Positions 16,194 to 25,594 are shown, counted from the first letter of the stretch. The stretch is 64,000 bases of DNA from CAYWTS01 sp964461265 (GCA_964461265.1 CAYWTS010000002.1:142833-206832), one strand, 5' to 3'. The notes: generated from the sequence alone by a model not told the origin. Program-made: numbers and translations.

Positions 16194-16638
16194 TTATCTT
16201 TAAATCCCGTACGCTTGTAAATTTGAATTCACCTGTCCCGCACACCGGCGGATTTATATAAATTCTGACCTCAAGCCAGATTTTACCGGCAGGTTTCGGA
16301 AAACTGAACATGTGGTGTCCGGGGACACCGCTTAAATCGACTGCTGAATACAGAAGATTATTAGTTGAAGTTTCATCGTTCCAGAATATTTTTACAAATG
16401 AGCCATTGCTGTTAGTATTTCCCTCAAAATCTACTTTTATGTTGTAGATTCCGGTCAAATCAAGTGTATCCGTAAAATACCGCTTAGTATCCGGAACACA
16501 TTGGGTGACATGAGCACTATCTACTAAACCCGGCTTTTCGAAAATAAGATTTTCGGTAACCGGTTGTGTTGCATCATGGTTACAGGAGGCAATAAAAATT
16601 AAAATTAGTATATGATAAAAATATTTAATTATTTTAAT
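16180..16638 (-). CDS. Unknown lipoprotein with apparent ATT start
   Basis: I read this gene beyond the first conventional start (TTG at 16458). In the same frame upstream lies a complete lipoprotein signal, KIIKYFYHILILIFIASC then NHDA, with C19 as the lipid site. The only candidate starts before the in-frame stop are non-standard (ATT at 16638, or ATA/ATT nearby). The mature 134 residues look like a beta-sandwich (FTDTLDLTGIYNIKVDFEG, VKIFWNDETS, GKIWLEVRIYI). It precedes miaB with a 14-bp overlap. I considered GldH but the sequence does not fit. It is either a genuine ATT-initiated gene or one that has lost its start codon. Confidence 0.6.
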   Translation of the reverse strand: MKIIKYFYHILILIFIASCNHDATQPVTENLIFEKPGLVDSAHVTQCVPDTKRYFTDTLDLTGIYNIKVDFEGNTNSNGSFVKIFWNDETSTNNLLYSAVDLSGVPGHHMFSFPKPAGKIWLEVRIYINPPVCGTGEFKFTSVRDLKINAVN

Positions 16639-16799
16639 ATTAATATGTTTTTAAACTACATTAACCTAAATAAGGGCTGTAACCTCTTATTCAATAATAT
16701 ATACCTTAAACAAAATATTCTTTTTTAAAACAATAATTTAAAAAATTATTAAAAATGGGATTCACGCATACGCGGGAAAGAGTTCTGTAACATCAGTTA

Positions 16800-18704
16800 C
16801 TAATTATCCTCAACAACTTTCTCTTTTGTAAAGAAGAACTCTCGTATTATCGATGCCAGACCTTTGCCGTCCATTCGTAATTCTTCGTATAACTCTTCGG
16901 GAGTTGCATGTTCTACAAATCTATCGGGCAAACCATGAACAATAAGTTCAACATCTCTAATACTATTCTGGTTCATAAACTCAAGCACTGCCGAGCCAAA
17001 ACCTCCGGTAATTACATTATCTTCAATAGTCAGAACTTTCTTGTGTCTGGAAAAAACATTTTTAAGAAGCTCCCCGTCAAGAGGTTTTACAAACCGTGCG
17101 TTAACAACTTCTGCACCTATGTTTTCCTTAGCTAACTCTTTCTTAGCCTCCATTGCCATTTGAACCATGGTGCCGATTCCAATAATAGCAACATCATCGC
17201 CCTTCTCAATAATTTCACCCTTGCCTATTTCAAGCCGAGTGAAAGGTTTTAAATCAACCCCTATTGCATTACCGCGCGGATACCTTATAGCAATCGGACC
17301 TTTCTTATATAATGTTGCTGTATAAAGCATATCACGAAGCTCCTGCTCGTCCTTCGGTGACATTATAACCGAACCCTGGATGCATCTGAAATAACTCAGG
17401 TCAAGGGAACCGTGATGTGTGGGACCATCGGATCCAACAAGACCTGCTCTATCCATAACAAATACAACAGCAAGTTTTTGTATTCCCACATCATGTACAA
17501 TCTGGTCAAATGCTCTCTGGAGAAAAGTTGAATATATCGCACAAACAGGAGTGTATCCTTCGGTGGCAAGTCCTGCTGCAAATGTTACAGCATGCTGTTC
17601 AGCAATACCGACATCAAAATATCTTTCGGGCATAGCTTTCTGTAATATGTCCAAACCTGTGCCGTCGGGCATGGCAGCTGTAATACCTATAACTTTTTCA
17701 TTCTCTTTACATATCTCAACAAGTGCTTCACCGAATATTTTAGTGTAAGAAGGTTTGGATCCGGGTTTCTTTTCCGCTACACCGGTTAATTTATCCCAGG
17801 GAGTTGAAGCATGAAACTTCTGATAATGATTTTTTGCAGGTTCATAACCTCTACCTTTTTCAGTGACAACGTGAAGCAGTATTGGGACATTCAGGTTTTT
17901 AATCTCTTCCATTATCTTAACCAGGTTAACAATATTATGGCCGTTAACAGGACCGAAATATCTGAATCCAAGTGCTTCGAACATCATACCGGGTGTTAAA
18001 ACACCTTTTATGCCTCCAACCACTTTCGAAGTTAAATGCCTGAGCCGGTCACCTATCTTTTTATCGAGCTTTCCAGTGGCGTCCCATACATAATTTCTGA
18101 ATTTATTATATGAAGGATTTGCAAGGAACTCATTGAAATAATTATGCAGTGCCCACCGGTTAGGTGCAATCGACATCTTGTTATCGTTCAATACTACTAT
18201 CAAATCCTTTTTTAACAAGCCGATATTGTTCATAGCTTCGTAAGCCATCCCGCCGGTCATTGCTCCATCGCCTATTACAGCAATCACTTTAAAATTTTTC
18301 TTCTGAAAATCACGTGCAGTAGCTATCCCCAGAGCTGCTGAAAGCGACGTACTTGCATGTCCTGCACCGAACACATCATATTCGCTTTCTGAACGCTTTA
18401 AAAAACCGCTTATTCCGCCTTTTTGCCTTATAGTTTTTAATTGTTCCCTGCGTCCTGTAAGTATTTTATGAATATATCCCTGATGCCCAACATCCCAAAG
18501 AATTTTATCTGTAGGTGTATCAAATACATAATGCAGCGCTGCCGTAAGCTCTACTACACCGAGCGATGCACCAAGATGCCCGCCGATTTTCGATATGGTA
18601 TCTACAAGGTAATCCCTAAGCTCACCAATCAATATTTTAAGCTCGGTTAAATTGAGTTTCTTAAGGTCAGCGGGTGAATTGATTGAATCTAAATATTTAT
18701 ACAC
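16800..18704 (-). CDS. dxs: 1-deoxy-D-xylulose-5-phosphate synthase
   Basis: 634 aa thiamine-diphosphate enzyme condensing pyruvate and glyceraldehyde-3-phosphate, the first step of the MEP isoprenoid pathway. Key positions: H43, H74 and H116 in the active site, and the ThDP motif GDGAMTGG (145-152) with NDN following. The transketolase-like second domain holds GIAEQHAVTFAAGLA and DRAGLVGSDGPTHHG, and a C-terminal transketolase domain follows. Start is GTG at 18704, 9 bp after the xseB stop, so dxs, xseB and xseA form one operon. It supplies precursors for undecaprenyl phosphate used by the nearby mur genes. Confidence 0.97.
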   Translation of the reverse strand: MYKYLDSINSPADLKKLNLTELKILIGELRDYLVDTISKIGGHLGASLGVVELTAALHYVFDTPTDKILWDVGHQGYIHKILTGRREQLKTIRQKGGISGFLKRSESEYDVFGAGHASTSLSAALGIATARDFQKKNFKVIAVIGDGAMTGGMAYEAMNNIGLLKKDLIVVLNDNKMSIAPNRWALHNYFNEFLANPSYNKFRNYVWDATGKLDKKIGDRLRHLTSKVVGGIKGVLTPGMMFEALGFRYFGPVNGHNIVNLVKIMEEIKNLNVPILLHVVTEKGRGYEPAKNHYQKFHASTPWDKLTGVAEKKPGSKPSYTKIFGEALVEICKENEKVIGITAAMPDGTGLDILQKAMPERYFDVGIAEQHAVTFAAGLATEGYTPVCAIYSTFLQRAFDQIVHDVGIQKLAVVFVMDRAGLVGSDGPTHHGSLDLSYFRCIQGSVIMSPKDEQELRDMLYTATLYKKGPIAIRYPRGNAIGVDLKPFTRLEIGKGEIIEKGDDVAIIGIGTMVQMAMEAKKELAKENIGAEVVNARFVKPLDGELLKNVFSRHKKVLTIEDNVITGGFGSAVLEFMNQNSIRDVELIVHGLPDRFVEHATPEELYEELRMDGKGLASIIREFFFTKEKVVEDN

Positions 18705-18712
18705 TGAAGTAA

Positions 18713-18946
18713 TTATTTTTGATAATTTTTAATTTCTAAATCTCCGTTTGCCGAATTTGTAATTTCTTTTATCCTTAGCTCAGCTTTGCTCAGTTTATCA
18801 TAACAAAATTTTGTAAGCTTCAGCCCTTCTTCATAAAGTTCAATCGTTTCCTCAAGAGAAACATTTTCGCTTTCAAGCTTCTCAAGTATTTGCTCAAGAC
18901 GCGTAAACGAATTTTCAAACGTATTTTCAGCTTTTTTCCTTGCCAA
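18713..18946 (-). CDS. xseB: Exodeoxyribonuclease VII small subunit
   Basis: 77 aa, normal for XseB. The family signature FENSFTRLEQILEKLESENV, then SLEETIELYEEGLKLTKFCYDKL, is complete. It forms helices that bind XseA in the enzyme that degrades single-stranded DNA. Start is TTG at 18946, 9 bp after the xseA stop; no ATG is available in this frame upstream of the conserved region. Confidence 0.95.
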   Translation of the reverse strand: MARKKAENTFENSFTRLEQILEKLESENVSLEETIELYEEGLKLTKFCYDKLSKAELRIKEITNSANGDLEIKNYQK

Positions 18947-18955
18947 GTTTTTAAA

Positions 18956-20197
18956 TTATTTTATTCTTGCAGGTAACTTTTTATCATAAAATTCAATTTC
19001 CACATCATCTTCCTTTTTAAGCATCGAAGCCCTCGGGATAATTTTTCCTTTATCTGCATTTTCGAATAAAGCCGGTTGTTTATAATGTCTTATAAGCGTA
19101 TAACCTTTTTTCAGGTTGTTTACGGGATTAATGTGAAACAGCGTCTTCCCGATATGGTCTAAATGGCTTTTTAAAAACTTAAGTTTTTCTTTTAAATCCG
19201 AATCAAGTTTTTTTGACAGTTCATCGAGTCTCTGGTAATAATTATTTATTAAATCTTTTGGCCGCTTAAAATAATAGCTGTTTTCGACCTCTTTTACCGA
19301 ATTTTGCAGATTTATTAATTTATTTTGAACAAAACTTCTGCTAAAATAAGAAAATTTGTCAATATTCTCAATCAACTGATTTATATCCGGGGTAATAAGT
19401 TCTGCAGCTGCTGATGGGGTCGGCGCACGTAAATCAGCAACAAAATCACAAATAGTATAGTCAACCTCATGGCCAACAGCACTCACGATAGGTATTTTAC
19501 AATTAAAAATAGCTTTTGCCAGTGCTTCATCGTTAAAAGGGTATAAATCTTCAAATGAACCCCCGCCGCGGGTAATAACAATAATATCTATTTTTGGAAT
19601 TATTTCTTTTTTAGACAGATTCTGAATATCTTTTAATGCTTCTATTACAGATGGAGGTGCTTCTTTACCCTGTACAATAACTGGGTAAATATATAATTGT
19701 AATACGGGGTATCTTCTGCGTATTATATTTATAAAATCCTGTAATGCCGCACCGGTTCTGGATGTTATTACAGCCAGGGTTTCAGGAAATTCTGGAATCG
19801 GCATTTTATGAGATTCATCAAACAATCCTTCTTCCAGCAGCTTTTGTTTAAGCTTTTCAAACCGCAGCTGAAGTTCACCAATGCCCTGAGGTTTTATTTC
19901 CCACACATCAACCTGGTAGGTTCCCCTGCCAGGATAAACGGTAATTCTGCCCTTAACTACCACCTGCATGCCGTCTTCGGGAGTAAATGGCAGGTTCAGG
20001 TTACGTGCTTTCCACATTACAGCCTGTATTTGCGCATTTTCATCTTTGAGTGTAAAATAATAATGCCCTGATTGGTGATGAATCTTAAAATTCGAAATCT
20101 CTCCCATAACCTGCACAAAATTAAATTTCTCCTCAAGATGGAACCTGATTTGTGCTGTAAGCTCGGATATAGTTAATATGTTTTGTAGTTCAGTCAT
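18956..20197 (-). CDS. xseA: Exodeoxyribonuclease VII large subunit
   Basis: 413 aa catalytic subunit. The N-terminal OB-fold (about 1-110) includes VMGEISNFKIHHQSGHYYFTLKDE. The exonuclease VII domain contains VITSRTGAALQDFINIIRRRYP and the catalytic-region motifs IVITRGGGSFEDLYPFNDE and VSAVGHEVDYTICDFVADLRAPTPSAAAEL. A coiled-coil stretch (about 290-345) and short tail follow. It is the first gene of the xseA-xseB-dxs transcript. Confidence 0.97.
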   Translation of the reverse strand: MTELQNILTISELTAQIRFHLEEKFNFVQVMGEISNFKIHHQSGHYYFTLKDENAQIQAVMWKARNLNLPFTPEDGMQVVVKGRITVYPGRGTYQVDVWEIKPQGIGELQLRFEKLKQKLLEEGLFDESHKMPIPEFPETLAVITSRTGAALQDFINIIRRRYPVLQLYIYPVIVQGKEAPPSVIEALKDIQNLSKKEIIPKIDIIVITRGGGSFEDLYPFNDEALAKAIFNCKIPIVSAVGHEVDYTICDFVADLRAPTPSAAAELITPDINQLIENIDKFSYFSRSFVQNKLINLQNSVKEVENSYYFKRPKDLINNYYQRLDELSKKLDSDLKEKLKFLKSHLDHIGKTLFHINPVNNLKKGYTLIRHYKQPALFENADKGKIIPRASMLKKEDDVEIEFYDKKLPARIK

Positions 20198-20246
20198 AAA
20201 ACTAATTTAAACAAAAGGAAGCTGCTCATGTCCAAATAAATATATT

Positions 20247-21686
20247 TTATTTCGTAAAATCAATTACAAGATTATCTATCAACCAGCCTCCCCGTATCCT
20301 TACTATCGAAGGATATACAAAGAACGGCTCTGAAAATCTGAAAGGATACGCTTCTCCGTAATCATATTCTTCGTTACCGTTTAAATCGAGAAATGCAAAT
20401 ATTGTATATTCACCTTCCAATATCTTTTGCATGGTAATGGAAGTATCCGCTGAGTGAAACAAATATTGTATTTCTGGTTTTGCATCCTTTGCTGTTATTC
20501 TAACAACAACCGGAATAACAATTCCTGTATCCTGATAAATGGGCTTTATTATGCGGGAATATATTTCCCCAAATGAATTTTGTGATGCAGTTTTAAATGT
20601 GAGATTGTAGTTATATATGCTGTCGTTTGATGTTTTAATCTTCATTTCAAGCTTATACGCTTTGCTTATTTCAAATCCAGCGGAAGCAAAAGCCTCAATA
20701 AGTGAATCGTTAATCCAGTTGATTACAAATTTGACAGGATTATCTTTTTCATCTTTTAAATAAATATTACCTGAAAGCGCTTCCCTTGAAGGTTTATATT
20801 TATTGAAGAAGAGAAAAATACTTTGCTCAGGCAGAAAATTCTTATAACCATCGTTTATAGACGAATAAATGATATTAAAACTATCTTTATAGTAATCTTT
20901 ATAATTGTATTCTTTTTTTAAGCCTGTTTCCCGATCCCTGGAGTACATAAAAAAATTAAAGTTTGTTAAATTTGATGTGTCCGAAAGTAATATGTCGCTT
21001 TTAAGCACACCATAGTTTTCCCTGCCGGCAGTATATAAAAGATTTTTATCCTCATCATCAAATGTGATTATCCTGTATAATCCTTTCGAAAGGTTAGTAA
21101 AAGAATACCTTCCGGTTACAGAGGTTTCGGTAATGTAGTCAGCTTGATTGGTCGAAGGGTCAAACTCTTTGCTTGTATCGCTGAGTTTATAAGCAGCTAC
21201 AGAAACTACCTTATCGGTATTAAAAACGTTTCCGCTGACAGATGCCGAATCGATATAACTCCCTGTTGAAAATGCAAAGCTGAAGGGAGCATCCAGTTTG
21301 TTGCCATGAAGATCGGTAAGTGTAGAATTAATAATAACAACATAAGTTTTTAAGTCACCCTGTTCGTTTAGTTTTTTTTCAAACTTAACATCAACTTCTT
21401 TACCGCCCCATTCAAAACTTATTTCACCCTTTGGTGAAGGAAAAATTTTAAATGCATCCTGAAAACTTCTTTTATCTACATATTCATTAAAACTAAATCT
21501 GATTTTATTACCTTTAAAGTTAACCGACTCTTCCTTTGGATAAGTTAGCTTCACTTTAGGTGGTGTTTTATCTTCTTCCCCTCCGCCTGGAGGCTGCTGA
21601 TTTGCACAAGCGAAAATAATTATTAAAAAACAATAAATTAGAATATTTAAAGTTTGATATATATTGATTTTATAATATCTTAACAT
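20247..21686 (-). CDS. Ig-like (SbsA/Big_5) domain lipoprotein
   Basis: 479 aa. The lipoprotein signal ends at C27 (LIIIFAC, then ANQQPPGGGEEDKTPP). Pro/Gly/Glu-rich linker, then an SbsA-type Ig-like domain (about 45-145: FSFNEYVDKRSFQDAFKIFPS ... PFSFAFSTG), then a carboxypeptidase-regulatory-like beta domain (VSGNVFNTDKVVSVAAYKL ... GLYRIITFDDEDKN) and a C-terminal domain with YTIFAFLDLNGNEEYDYGEAYPF. This architecture is common among surface lipoproteins of Bacteroidota, where the exact role is not known. It stands 50 bp upstream of xseA. Confidence 0.85.
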   Translation of the reverse strand: MLRYYKINIYQTLNILIYCFLIIIFACANQQPPGGGEEDKTPPKVKLTYPKEESVNFKGNKIRFSFNEYVDKRSFQDAFKIFPSPKGEISFEWGGKEVDVKFEKKLNEQGDLKTYVVIINSTLTDLHGNKLDAPFSFAFSTGSYIDSASVSGNVFNTDKVVSVAAYKLSDTSKEFDPSTNQADYITETSVTGRYSFTNLSKGLYRIITFDDEDKNLLYTAGRENYGVLKSDILLSDTSNLTNFNFFMYSRDRETGLKKEYNYKDYYKDSFNIIYSSINDGYKNFLPEQSIFLFFNKYKPSREALSGNIYLKDEKDNPVKFVINWINDSLIEAFASAGFEISKAYKLEMKIKTSNDSIYNYNLTFKTASQNSFGEIYSRIIKPIYQDTGIVIPVVVRITAKDAKPEIQYLFHSADTSITMQKILEGEYTIFAFLDLNGNEEYDYGEAYPFRFSEPFFVYPSIVRIRGGWLIDNLVIDFTK

Positions 21687-21769
21687 ATCACTAATTTAGG
21701 GGATTGCCTATACCCGTTTCTCCTACCATATTTGTAGTAGAAAGATAAAAAAACTTATGAGATAAAGTA

Positions 21770-22405
21770 ATGAAAATCGTTAATACATATCTCACTATCT
21801 CGTTAGTAATATCTTTTTTGTTTTTCTCCGTTAATACTGGAACTTACGGACAAAATAATGGAGATATAGCTTTTACTCAGACTTATTATAATTATTCAGG
21901 AGATCCAAACGAACCTGTTAACGGATACTGGACTCTAAAAGATTTTAAAACAGAACGAAAAAGTGCTGGTTATTCTACTAAATGGGTAACACAACCTGAA
22001 AATTTAACAGTAAAAGGTCAATGGTTAGATTACCTAAAAATCAGGCATACTGTAAGCTGTAATTTTGAATGGCTGAAGCCACCAGCTAATTTAATTCCCG
22101 GTACAGATAACACTTTTAAAATTACATACAAAAATAACGAATATAGTACAACAGGCAAAGTAAAAATGGGAGTAAATGTTACTCTCGATAAGATAGGCAA
22201 TACTGCAGGCAGCCAAGATTTAGAAACTATCGATATCATTAAACTGGTAAAGGGTTTTAATAACCATGAAACGGAAGATAAATATGGATTCTTTAAAACT
22301 CCAAAGTATTACCGCGGCGATAACGAAACTATAGAATTGATTATAGATTGTTATCTGGAGAGCGACCACTATATAACAACTTACTACTATAAATGGACTG
22401 AATAG
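21770..22405 (+). CDS. Secreted protein of unknown function
   Basis: 211 aa with a Sec signal peptide (about 1-27, ...FFSVNTGTYG). I do not recognise the mature part: it is rich in Tyr, Asn and Thr and in beta strands, with aromatic repeats such as FTQTYYNYSG and HYITTYYYKWTE at the end. There is no lipobox, Cys pair or T9SS C-terminal domain. It is a single plus-strand gene between two minus-strand operons with its own terminator at 22456. Confidence 0.75.
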   Translation: MKIVNTYLTISLVISFLFFSVNTGTYGQNNGDIAFTQTYYNYSGDPNEPVNGYWTLKDFKTERKSAGYSTKWVTQPENLTVKGQWLDYLKIRHTVSCNFEWLKPPANLIPGTDNTFKITYKNNEYSTTGKVKMGVNVTLDKIGNTAGSQDLETIDIIKLVKGFNNHETEDKYGFFKTPKYYRGDNETIELIIDCYLESDHYITTYYYKWTE

Positions 22406-22455
22406 ATTTTTTTCTGCTAACTCAGCATAGCTGTATTCCCTACTAGCAGATGAAC

Positions 22456-22489
22456 GGGCTTAGGATAAATACTTAAGCCCATTTTTTTT
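22456..22489 (+). terminator. Terminator of the secreted-protein gene
   Basis: Stem gggctta (22456-22462) / taagccc (22474-22480) with an 11-nt loop, then attttttttg. Confidence 0.85.
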
Positions 22490-22547
22490 GGTTTTATATC
22501 ATTTCCGCTAAAGCTGGAACCCATTTTTATACAAAAAAAGGGGGAGC

Positions 22548-22682
22548 TCATAAGCCAATTTCCTTACAGAAAATCTTTAACCGCACCTCTGTTGTAAATT
22601 CACGACCGAGGATATCGTAAATTTTCAAGACCACCCCTGTCCCGGTAAATCGGAACTTCTTGTTAATAAATATATTCCATTA
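22548..22682 (-). pseudogene. Remnant of a T9SS C-terminal sorting domain
   Basis: Minus-strand translation gives ...FRFTGTGVVLKIYDILGREF, then TTEVRLKIFCKEIGL and a stop. VVLKIYDILGRE is the hallmark strand of type A T9SS sorting domains. The rest of the protein is absent, so this is the 3' remnant of a lost secreted protein gene. Confidence 0.6.
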
Positions 22683-22731
22683 CAAAATCTAACTGCAATA
22701 AATAAATCAATGCAAAACATTTTTAAAGCAG

Positions 22732-22758
22732 AGTGCCCCGATGTAACATCAGGGCACT
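22732..22758. repeat. Inverted repeat agtgccc/gggcact
   Basis: 7-bp arms plus inner gat/atc pairs around a short loop. No T-run follows in either direction. Confidence 0.45.
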
Positions 22759-22821
22759 GTATGAGGATATTGTGGAGTCAAATGGAAGTTGAGAAAGAAC
22801 TTTTCATAACTTCACCCCCAT

Positions 22822-22846
22822 CCCCTCTCCATAATATGGAGAGGGG
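22822..22846. repeat. Perfect 11-bp stem palindrome
   Basis: cccctctccat (22822-22832), loop aat, atggagagggg (22836-22846). It forms a very stable hairpin in the gene-free stretch between two converging transcripts. Confidence 0.7.
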
Positions 22847-22875
22847 AGTTAGAGGAGTGAGAGAAACCCTTTTTT

Positions 22876-23000
22876 AGCAGGCTATTACGGAACGAGTCCC
22901 GCCGGGGTCATATTATTTAACATGATGGGCGGTGAACGAAGCAATCCCGTGGTCGGTAGGATTGATTCGTGACGTCAAAACTCGCTCCGCAGCAGCCTGC
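22876..23000. other. Structured element downstream of ftsZ (three-way-junction fold)
   Basis: Nested complementarity over 125 nt. Outer stem gcaggct/agcctgc (22877-22883, 22994-23000) continues across a 3x3 loop into acggaacgagt/actcgctccgc (22887-22897, 22980-22990; 9 of 11 pairs). Inside are two arms: ccgcc..tcat/atga..ggcgg (22899-22932) and gaagcaatcc/ggattgattc (22938-22947, 22959-22968; 9 of 10 pairs). It starts 35 nt beyond the ftsZ stop on the minus strand. It could be a structured RNA, a terminator of the long dcw transcript, or a small mobile repeat. Confidence 0.55.
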
Positions 23001-23034
23001 ATTTCAATTCAGGTTATTGTAATCTGTCTTTATG

Positions 23035-24276
23035 TTAATCCATTTGCCTTCTTAAGAATGCAGGTTTATCTTCATTCTCTATGTTCAGGTCTTCGCCGAA
23101 ATCAAGATCTATTATTTCATCACCGCTTTTAGCACGTATTTGCTTAAGTTCGTCCTGCAGCAAATGTTTCCTCTGAACCGTAGGAATATCATAATTTTTT
23201 AATTCCTGGTTCGTTGTTGGGATTTTGAGTATCATATCGTCTGTATTATCTATTAATAAATTCTTTGTTTTCACCGTCTCATCGGCACCGGGGTATGTGT
23301 TGAGCACTTTTTGTGCAGCTGCATTAAACCCGGTTGCGATAATTGTTACAATTATCTCGTCCTCAAGCTTATCATCGGTTACCACACCCCAAATCAGCTT
23401 GCTGTATTCCCCCGCAGTCTGTTTGATTAGGTCGGTCATATTCTTGAGCTCCGAAATCTTGAAGTTGGTATCGGCGATAATATTAAGCAGTATCGACTTG
23501 GCGCCTTTAATAGTAATTCCTTCAAGAAGCGGGTTATCGATAGCTTCTGCGGTAGCATTAATCGATTTATTCTCACCTTTAGCATAACCTATACCCATTA
23601 ATGCATCACCCATATCACGCATAATTGTCTTGACATCAGCAAAATCCACATTAACCTTACCGCGTTTTGTTATTATATCCGAAATACCTCTTGTAGCATT
23701 GTACAGCACGTCATCAACCTTCCTGAAACAGTTTTCGAAAGTCATATCTTTTTCAAACAAACTAAGAAGCCTCTCATTCGGTATAACGATACACGAATCG
23801 ACTTCTTGTTTAAGCCGTTTTAATCCTTCTTCAGCAATACTTATTCTATCGTTGCCTTCAAATTCGAACGGTTTTGTAACTATACCCACAACAAGTGAAC
23901 CCGTTCCTTTAGCAATTCTGGCTACTGCAGGTGCTCCGCCTGTTCCTGTTCCGCCGCCCATACCGGCTGTAATAAACACCATATCCGAGCCTCGTATAAC
24001 CGATTCAATTTCTTCTCTTGTTTCTTCTACTGCTTTTGCACCTTTAGTATCATCCATACCGGCACCAAGCCCATTGGTTGTGTTTCTCCCAATTTGTATC
24101 TTTATATCCGATTTGTTTTTTTCAAGGTCCTGTATGTCGGTATTCAAAGCAATAAAATCAACACCATCAAGACCTTTATCTATCATGTTGTTGATAGCAT
24201 TGCCTCCTGCACCGCCCACACCGATAACCTTTATCTTGGCACCAAACAGACTGTCGGTAACTAATGTAATTGACAT
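23035..24276 (-). CDS. ftsZ: Cell division protein FtsZ
   Basis: 413 aa tubulin-like GTPase that forms the division ring. Features: IKVIGVGGAGGNAINNM at the N-terminus, GTP signature GGGTGTG (107-113), and the T7 synergy-loop region NVDFADVKTIMRD. The C-terminal linker is short (about 325-413) and ends with DKPAFLRRQMD, the usual conserved tail (PxFLRRQ) that binds FtsA. It is the last gene of the dcw cluster, 60 bp after ftsA. Confidence 0.98.
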   Translation of the reverse strand: MSITLVTDSLFGAKIKVIGVGGAGGNAINNMIDKGLDGVDFIALNTDIQDLEKNKSDIKIQIGRNTTNGLGAGMDDTKGAKAVEETREEIESVIRGSDMVFITAGMGGGTGTGGAPAVARIAKGTGSLVVGIVTKPFEFEGNDRISIAEEGLKRLKQEVDSCIVIPNERLLSLFEKDMTFENCFRKVDDVLYNATRGISDIITKRGKVNVDFADVKTIMRDMGDALMGIGYAKGENKSINATAEAIDNPLLEGITIKGAKSILLNIIADTNFKISELKNMTDLIKQTAGEYSKLIWGVVTDDKLEDEIIVTIIATGFNAAAQKVLNTYPGADETVKTKNLLIDNTDDMILKIPTTNQELKNYDIPTVQRKHLLQDELKQIRAKSGDEIIDLDFGEDLNIENEDKPAFLRRQMD

Positions 24277-24336
24277 TATAAATTTCCCCTTTCACTTCCC
24301 TAATAGGAAATAAGTTTATAAATATATTTAAATTGA

Positions 24337-25593
24337 TTAAAGTTCATCAAACCATTGTTTAATTCTGTGTAAAATATTTTTCACGCCCGGTTTTCGTTTT
24401 CCTCGTTTTTTTGTAGAGCTTCGCTGCATCAAATATTTCATCCTATGCAGTATAAGCCCGATACCGGTAGCATAAATCGGGCTTTCCACTTCCTTTACCA
24501 GTCCTCCGCCGGCAAAATCCTGCGGAATACCGAGATTTACTTCTGTACCGAGAACCTGTGCAGCAAGTTCACGCGTTCCTTTTAGCAAAGAACCGCCGCC
24601 TGTAATTACCACACCGGCAGGCAGGTAATTTTCGATGCCCGAGCGTTTTATCTCCTGTGCAGCAAGTATGAAAAGCTCTTCCATCCTTGCCTGTATTATC
24701 CTTGAAATAATGCTTTTATTTATTTTTAAAGGTTTTCTTCCTTTAATACCCTGTATCACAACAACATCGTCATTAATTATTTCCGAGATTACTGCATAGC
24801 CATATTCACGTTTTGCTTTTTCGGCTTCACGTTCATCTATGCCGAGGGTTTCGCTGATGTCGTTAGTAACCTGGCTGCCGGCTATGCCAATACCCGCTGT
24901 ATGCTTGATTACTCCTTTTTTAAATACCGCAATATCGGTCGTCCCCCCGCCGATATCTATCATTGCCACGCCGACTTTCTTTTCCGACTCATTCAAAACA
25001 GCATAAGATGAAGCCAGCGGTTCAAGAACAAGATCGTCTATATCCACACCTGCTGAGTTTACACAATTCGAAAGGTCATCGATTTGTGAAACAAGTCCTG
25101 TAATTATATTCACTTTCGCTTCCATTCTAAGCCCGAACATACCAACTGGGAGATCGAATATTCCGTCTTTGCCATCAATTATAAATTCCTGGGCTATAAC
25201 GTCAATTATCCTTTCATCTTTTGAAAGCCTAAGGCTTTTTGCACTTTCGTAAAGGCGTTCTACATCTTCCTCAGCTATTATCCTGTCAGGATGCGAAATA
25301 GCCACAATACCTTCCGATTGTATGCATCTTACGTGGGGTCCTGCTATACCAACAGTTACCGATTCTATTTCTAAGCCGGATTTTTGTTCAGCTTCTTTCA
25401 AAGACAATTTAATCGATTCAATAGCATTGCCGGGATTAACCACCATACCTCTTGAAAGCCCTTTTGAGGGAGCCTTTCCTACACCTATTATATCAAGCTT
25501 GCCGTCTTCCCTGAGCTTTGCTACAATTGTGCAGATCTTTGTTGTTCCAACATCAAGACCTACAATAATATGGTCAGCATCTTTTTTTAACAT
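24337..25593 (-). CDS. ftsA: Cell division protein FtsA
   Basis: 418 aa from ATG at 25593; a longer frame from a TTG at 25626 would overlap ftsQ. Actin-like ATPase that anchors FtsZ to the membrane: IIVGLDVGTTKICTIVA (phosphate 1), the inserted SHS2-like subdomain (about 85-165), MIDIGGGTTDIAVF (phosphate 2), VVITGGGSLLKG (adenosine). The C-terminus VKNILHRIKQWFDEL is the amphipathic membrane-targeting helix. It begins 2 bp after the ftsQ stop. Confidence 0.97.
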   Translation of the reverse strand: MLKKDADHIIVGLDVGTTKICTIVAKLREDGKLDIIGVGKAPSKGLSRGMVVNPGNAIESIKLSLKEAEQKSGLEIESVTVGIAGPHVRCIQSEGIVAISHPDRIIAEEDVERLYESAKSLRLSKDERIIDVIAQEFIIDGKDGIFDLPVGMFGLRMEAKVNIITGLVSQIDDLSNCVNSAGVDIDDLVLEPLASSYAVLNESEKKVGVAMIDIGGGTTDIAVFKKGVIKHTAGIGIAGSQVTNDISETLGIDEREAEKAKREYGYAVISEIINDDVVVIQGIKGRKPLKINKSIISRIIQARMEELFILAAQEIKRSGIENYLPAGVVITGGGSLLKGTRELAAQVLGTEVNLGIPQDFAGGGLVKEVESPIYATGIGLILHRMKYLMQRSSTKKRGKRKPGVKNILHRIKQWFDEL

Positions 25594-25594
25594 A

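Noticed and set aside
16180..16638. GldH gliding lipoprotein
   Set aside because: Lipoprotein with beta strands, but the GldH core motifs are not present.
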